Shown here piece by piece: positions 60,985 through 64,000 of a DNA stretch of 64,000 nt; within the stretch, counting starts at the first letter, position 1; each line of letters starts with the position of its first letter. The notes beneath the pieces were generated by a model. That model made no database searches. It had not been told where the DNA came from and saw nothing but the letters and a program-made list of their open reading frames with translations. The position numbers and the translations under genes are program-made. Source of the DNA: Nitriliruptoraceae bacterium (GTDB lineage: Bacteria > Actinomycetota > Nitriliruptoria > Nitriliruptorales > Nitriliruptoraceae); NCBI GenBank assembly GCA_018401275.1, contig JAGYKW010000001.1:186001-250000 (forward strand), read 5' to 3'.

Positions 60985-61940
60985 CAGCCCGCCAGCGGGA
61001 GTGCGGTGGAACGTTCCTGCTGGTCGCGCTGCTGGACGATGATGATGCCGGTGACGATGAGCGTGCCACCGATGGCCTGGATGCGCCCGGGCAGTTCGGC
61101 CAGCACGAGCCATGCGATGAGGACGGCGAAGAGGACCTCGGTCAGTCCGACGAACGATGCGACGCGGGTCCCGAGCCGCGAGATCGCACCGATGCCGCTG
61201 AGGTAGGCGATGACCGTCGCGATGAGCACGAGCCACAGTGACGGGACCCACCATGCGACCTCGCGCCCGGCGAGCAGTGCCGGCGCGGTCCCCATCGTGA
61301 CGGGGATGATGCCGACGAGGCCGGCTGCGCCGATCAGCACGGCGCCGACGCTCGTGCCGCCCGCCGCCATCACCAGCGCGGGCAGCCCGGAGCTGTCACG
61401 CGAGGACAGCACGAAGAACGTGCTCAGGCCGGCGGCCGCAGCGAGCGCCCACAGCACCCCGATCGGATCGAGTGGGCCGGCTCCACGCGGATCGATCACG
61501 AGCACGAGGCCGGCGATCGCGACCGCTGCGCCGAGCAGCGTCGGCAGCGCGGGGACGGTGCGCGTACGCGCGGCCGACCAGGCCAGCAGGAGCACGGGGG
61601 CGAGGAACTCGATCAGGAGTGCGACGCCGACGTCGAGGGTCCGGACGGCGTTGAAGTAGGCGTACTGGGTGCCGGCCATCGCGACCGCGCCGTAGACGAC
61701 GAGGACGCGGATGGATCCGGGCCCGAGCGGCCAGCGTCCGCGATGGACGATCGTCGCCACGATGACGAGCACGATCGCGGCGCCGCCGAGTCGGACGAGC
61801 ACGGCGCCGCCGGCGGTCCAACCGGACGTGATCAGTGCCTTCGCGCCGACGCCGGAGCTGCCGAAGGTCGCTGCGGACAGCAGCGCCAGGGCGAGCCCGG
61901 GACGCACTGGCGACCCGGTGGACATGCTGGTCGAGTTCAC
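60984..61940 (-). CDS. EamA/DMT superfamily transporter
   Basis: A 318-residue protein with ten hydrophobic helices arranged as two EamA repeats (ALALLSAATFGSSGVGAKALI through VLVIDP, and PIGVLWALAAAAGLSTFFVLSS through the end, with ATVIAYLSGIGAISRLGTRVASFVGLTEVLFAVLIAWLVLAELP). Such proteins export amino acids or metabolites; substrate unknown. GTG at 61940 follows GGAGCTCCC and is preferred over an ATG at 61925 without a ribosome site. It is first in a three-gene operon and starts 11 bases from tRNA-Leu on the same strand. Confidence 0.88.
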   Translation of the reverse strand: MNSTSMSTGSPVRPGLALALLSAATFGSSGVGAKALITSGWTAGGAVLVRLGGAAIVLVIVATIVHRGRWPLGPGSIRVLVVYGAVAMAGTQYAYFNAVRTLDVGVALLIEFLAPVLLLAWSAARTRTVPALPTLLGAAVAIAGLVLVIDPRGAGPLDPIGVLWALAAAAGLSTFFVLSSRDSSGLPALVMAAGGTSVGAVLIGAAGLVGIIPVTMGTAPALLAGREVAWWVPSLWLVLIATVIAYLSGIGAISRLGTRVASFVGLTEVLFAVLIAWLVLAELPGRIQAIGGTLIVTGIIIVQQRDQQERSTALPLAG

Positions 61941-61951
61941 AGGGAGCTCCG

Positions 61952-62035
61952 TGCGAGCGGGGGGAGTCGAACCCCCAAGGGCCTGAGCCCACTGGGACCT
62001 AAACCCAGCGCGTCTGCCGGTTCCGCCACGCTCGC
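61952..62035 (-). tRNA. tRNA-Leu (anticodon TAG)
   Basis: 84 nt with acceptor GCGAGCG/CGCTCGC, a long variable arm typical of tRNA-Leu, anticodon loop TTTAGGT in stem CTGGG/CCCAG, and T-arm GGGGG-TTCGACT-CCCCC. The discriminator is A and CCA is not encoded. Confidence 0.95.
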
Positions 62036-62054
62036 GGGCGGGAGGGTGGTGCGG

Positions 62055-62127
62055 TGCGCCGCCAGGGACTTGAACCCCGAACCTGCCGGTTAAGAGCCGG
62101 ATGCTCTGCCAATTGAGCTAGCGGCGC
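62055..62127 (-). tRNA. tRNA-Lys (anticodon CTT)
   Basis: 73 nt: acceptor GCGCCGC/GCGGCGC, D-arm TAGCTCAATTGGCAGAGCA, anticodon stem CCGGC/ACCGG with loop around CTCTTAA, T-arm with TTCAAGT. Discriminator A, no encoded CCA. Confidence 0.95.
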
Positions 62128-62173
62128 GTACGGGTCCACGTCCCGGGCGATGCCCGGTCTGTGGACCCGAGAG

Positions 62174-62249
62174 GGTGAGTGAGGGGACTTGAACCCCCGG
62201 CCTCCTGGACCACAACCAGGCGCTCTAACCAAGCTGAGCTACACCCACC
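62174..62249 (-). tRNA. tRNA-His (anticodon GTG)
   Basis: Acceptor GTGGGTG/CACTCAC with an encoded G-1 at 62249 opposite discriminator C, anticodon loop TTGTGGT in stem CCTGG/CCAGG, T-arm GGGGG-TTCAAGT-CCCC. CCA not encoded. It is the first of three tRNAs transcribed leftward. Confidence 0.95.
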
Positions 62250-62253
62250 GTGG

Positions 62254-62273
62254 TCGCACCCGGGTGGGTGCGA
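62254..62273 (-). other. 8-bp perfect inverted repeat in the tRNA leader
   Basis: TCGCACCC-GGGT-GGGTGCGA lies between the tRNA promoter and the tRNA-His 5' end, so it would fold in the precursor leader. Possible processing signal. Confidence 0.4.
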
Positions 62274-62278
62274 GGGGG

Positions 62279-62308
62279 AAGGTACGGCAACGGAGGACCT
62301 GCGGTCAA
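62279..62308 (-). promoter_or_regulatory. promoter of the tRNA-His-Lys-Leu unit
   Basis: TTGACC (62308-62303) and TACCTT (62284-62279) on the minus strand, 18 bases apart: the best two-hexamer sigma-70-type match in the window. Transcription would start about 62272, 23 bases before tRNA-His. Confidence 0.65.
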
Positions 62309-62371
62309 CGCGGCAGGACGGTGCCGACCTGACCGCACTGCCGTTCGCACGCGAGTCCGCGCACAAAGTGC

Positions 62372-62377
62372 TACTAT
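62372..62377 (+). promoter_or_regulatory. putative -10 element (TACTAT), possible leaderless gntR promoter
   Basis: TACTAT inside a locally AT-rich stretch ends 10 bases before the gntR ATG, with no ribosome site in between, so the mRNA may begin at or within 4 bases of the ATG. Autoregulation by the GntR protein at this site is likely by analogy with YtrA. Confidence 0.45.
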
Positions 62378-62387
62378 TCATGTCACA

Positions 62388-62783
62388 ATGCTGATGCTGA
62401 CCGTGGCCGACGGGCCTCTCCCACTCCACGAGCGCATCGCCGCGGCCGTGCGCCGAGCGATCGCCGAGGGTGCGGTCGGTCCGGGCGACGCGCTGCCGAC
62501 GGCGCTCCAGGTGGCTGACGCGCTCGGCGTGCACCGCAACACCGTCCTGCGCGCCTACCGAGCGCTGAGGGACGAGGGCACCATCGACCTGCGGGCCGGC
62601 CGGGGTGCACACGTGCGTCGAGCTGCGCCGCGCCGGGCGGTGCTCACCGAGGAGGTCGACGCGCTGCTGCGCGCGGCCGCTCGCGAGGGACTCGCCGGCG
62701 ATGAGCTCGTCGCGCTCGTGCGGGATCGCGCCATCGGCGCTCGACGCGCCACCGACGCACGACGACGAGGAAGAGGACGCTGA
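62388..62783 (+). CDS. GntR family transcriptional regulator (YtrA subfamily)
   Basis: A 131-residue regulator: N-terminal winged helix PLHERIAAAVRRAIAEGAVGPGDALPTALQVADALGVHRNTVLRAYRALRDEGTIDLRAGRGAHV, then a short helical tail of YtrA size rather than a large effector domain. The ATG at 62388 (MLMLTVAD) fits the family start; a second ATG lies at 62394. The downstream DUF1648 membrane-protein gene starts 3 bases after the stop, and this regulator-DUF1648 pairing is common, so it probably represses its own operon. The ligand is not known. Confidence 0.88.
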   Translation: MLMLTVADGPLPLHERIAAAVRRAIAEGAVGPGDALPTALQVADALGVHRNTVLRAYRALRDEGTIDLRAGRGAHVRRAAPRRAVLTEEVDALLRAAAREGLAGDELVALVRDRAIGARRATDARRRGRGR

Positions 62784-62785
62784 CT

Positions 62786-63772
62786 ATGCCGACGACCCTG
62801 CACCCACCACGGACGCCAGTGCCACGTCGCGAGCTGGTCCTGCCGCTGATCGCCGTCGTGTACGCCGCGGTCGAGCCGTGGCGCCTGCGCGCGCGGCTGC
62901 CCGACCCGATCGCCAGTCACTGGGGGATGAACGGCATGCCCGACGCGAGCGCGCCGCTCGTCGTGGACGCGCTCGTCATGCTCGTCGCGACCGCGCTCGT
63001 CGCGCTGGTCCCGCTGCTCGCCGCCGGCGGAGCGGATCGACGCGATGCACGCGTCCTCGTCGCGGTCGGTCAGGGCACGGGTGCGTTCTTCCTTCTCCTC
63101 CGTCACCGGACGCTCACGCTCAACGTCGACGCGGCGGTGTGGAGCGATGCCGGGGCGTTGACGCTCGCGGACCTCGGCGTCCTCGCGCTGCTCGTGCTGC
63201 CGGCCGCCGCACTCGGGTGGTGGCTCGCGGGAGCACGTCCGGAGCGTGTCCGGCAGGTGCGTGCACCGGCGCGGGTCGCGCTGCCGAGCGACGCCGACCT
63301 GGCGTGGGTAGGGCACCAGTCCTGGCCGTTCGGTCGCCTGCTCGGGCCGCTGCTCGCGGCCGGTGGCGCCGTGCTCGCCGCGGTGCGGGTCACCCCGGAC
63401 GGGCTCATCATCGGTGCGACGCTGGCGCTCACTGGGCTCGTCGTCTGGGCATTGACGTCGATCACGGTCGCCGTCGGCCCGGCCGGACTCCGCGTGCGCT
63501 TCGGGCCGCTGGGCTGGCCCGGGGTCCGCGTCCCGCTCGAGGGCATCACCGGCGTCGAGCTCGAGGACGTCGATCCGCTGTCCTACGGCGGCTGGGGCTA
63601 CCGGATCCTGCCGGGCGTGCGTGCGGTCGTGGTCCGCCGTGGCGAGGGCCTCCGGATCGCGCGCGCTGGCCGCCCCGACCTCATCGTCACGGTCGACGAC
63701 GCCGCGACGGCGGCCGCCGTGCTCGCCGCGCACGTCGAGGCACGAGGGTCGGGGAGCGGGCCGGCGCACTAG
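62786..63772 (+). CDS. DUF1648 domain membrane protein
   Basis: A 328-residue protein with about six to seven hydrophobic helices. The DUF1648 mark is LRARLPDPIASHWGMNGMPDAS (about 30-50). A soluble C-terminal part (about 220-328; VAVGPAGLRVRFGPLGWPGVRVPLEGITGVELEDVDPLSYGGWGYRILPG) resembles a PH-like domain with IARAGRPDLIVTVDD. Its job is unknown; pairing with YtrA-type GntR regulators suggests response to cell-envelope stress. ATG at 62786 with weak ribosome site GAGGAAGAGGACGC. Confidence 0.82.
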   Translation: MPTTLHPPRTPVPRRELVLPLIAVVYAAVEPWRLRARLPDPIASHWGMNGMPDASAPLVVDALVMLVATALVALVPLLAAGGADRRDARVLVAVGQGTGAFFLLLRHRTLTLNVDAAVWSDAGALTLADLGVLALLVLPAAALGWWLAGARPERVRQVRAPARVALPSDADLAWVGHQSWPFGRLLGPLLAAGGAVLAAVRVTPDGLIIGATLALTGLVVWALTSITVAVGPAGLRVRFGPLGWPGVRVPLEGITGVELEDVDPLSYGGWGYRILPGVRAVVVRRGEGLRIARAGRPDLIVTVDDAATAAAVLAAHVEARGSGSGPAH

Positions 63773-63775
63773 CGT
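63770..63775 (+). promoter_or_regulatory. putative -10 element (TAGCGT), possible leaderless DUF554 promoter
   Basis: TAGCGT ends 7 bases before the ATG at 63783, with no ribosome site, so a leaderless transcript is plausible. Confidence 0.35.
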
Positions 63776-63782
63776 CCGCGCG

Positions 63783-64000
63783 ATGAACGGGACCCTGCTC
63801 AACGTCGCTGCCATCGTCGTCGGCGCCGGCGCCGGCACGCTGCTCGGCGCTCGCGTGCCCGAACGGGTCCGCACGACCCTCACCGACGTGCTCGGCGTGT
63901 TCGTGCTCGTGCTCGGAGTCGGTGACGCGCTCGGCACGTTCGGCGACGAGCTGTCCGGCACGCTCGGCCGCTCGGCCGTGCTGGTCATCCTCGGATCGCT
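63783..64000 (+). CDS. DUF554 family membrane protein, 5' part (runs off the window)
   Basis: The visible 72 residues, MNGTLLNVAAIVVGAGAGTLLG then GARVPERVRTTLTDVLGVFVLVLGVGDAL, match the N-terminus of DUF554 (YdfK-like) integral membrane proteins, with the GTLLN..AI..G...G.LLG start and the conserved D/G-rich second helix. Function unknown. The 3' end is outside the window. Confidence 0.8.
   Translation, partial: MNGTLLNVAAIVVGAGAGTLLGARVPERVRTTLTDVLGVFVLVLGVGDALGTFGDELSGTLGRSAVLVILGS

Noticed and set aside
1-64000. CRISPR array, transposon, prophage or secondary-metabolite cluster
   Set aside because: No repeat-spacer pattern, transposase, integrase, phage structural gene or synthase was found; the DcsG-like ligase stands without other pathway genes.

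Overview
The window is about 64 kb of very high-GC DNA (third codon positions almost always G or C, many GTG and TTG starts, frequent ATGA/GTGA stop-start overlaps). Gene content points to a member of the Actinomycetota: a recC-recB-recD operon, the mec-cysO-cysM cysteine cassette, a class F-type sortase, UspA, a YtrA-type GntR regulator beside a DUF1648 membrane protein, and tRNAs without encoded CCA. The lineage looks off the mainstream (perhaps a deep branch such as Nitriliruptoria), but that is inference; nothing here fixes the genus.

Layout. 0-1.5 kb: divergent sulfurtransferase and SufE-like genes. 1.6-12.6 kb: DNA-end processing block recC (frameshifted), recB, recD, a DUF2237 gene, then a divergent XseA/XseB-like pair. 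12.6-18.3 kb: sortase, Bax-inhibitor-like membrane protein, an exported hydrolase fused to an ABC ATPase with its permease, and a small membrane protein. 18.3-21.2 kb: an EVE-like/winged-helix protein, DoxX, UspA and an alpha/beta hydrolase. 21.2-23.9 kb: phnD-phnC-phnE phosphonate-type importer. 24-33.7 kb: central metabolism (transketolase, malic enzyme, pyrophosphatase, glutamate dehydrogenase, adenosine deaminase), a remnant of a DUF418 gene, and prfB. 33.8-38.2 kb: ftsE-ftsX-M23 peptidase division operon, smpB and the tmRNA gene ssrA. 38.2-44.8 kb: oxidoreductase, membrane proteins, an eRF1-like protein, a TetR regulator, an inositol-phosphatase-like enzyme and a PAF-acetylhydrolase-like lipase. 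44.9-49.2 kb: ATP-grasp, SDR and FAD oxidoreductase genes, then a frameshifted sua5. 49.2-52.6 kb: family 5 uracil-DNA glycosylase, DUF1295, then mec-cysO-cysM. 52.6-57.2 kb: aapJ-aapQ-aapM-aapP amino-acid importer. 57.4-62.0 kb: rph-rdgB, a beta-lactamase-fold hydrolase, an S1C protease, a coiled-coil protein and an EamA exporter. 61.9-62.3 kb: tRNA-Leu, tRNA-Lys and tRNA-His as one minus-strand unit. 62.4-64 kb: GntR regulator, DUF1648 protein and the start of a DUF554 gene.

The region reads as ordinary chromosome: no transposase, integrase, phage gene or CRISPR array was found, and no gap above about 300 bases lacks a feature. The most interesting points are the degenerate exonuclease VII-like pair behind recCBD, the hydrolase-membrane-ABC fusion, a CysO carrier whose GG is masked by two extra residues beside its JAMM protease, matching 15-bp hairpins directly after the binding-protein gene in both importer operons, and two single-site frameshifts in otherwise intact conserved genes (recC, sua5), which raise a sequence-accuracy question.
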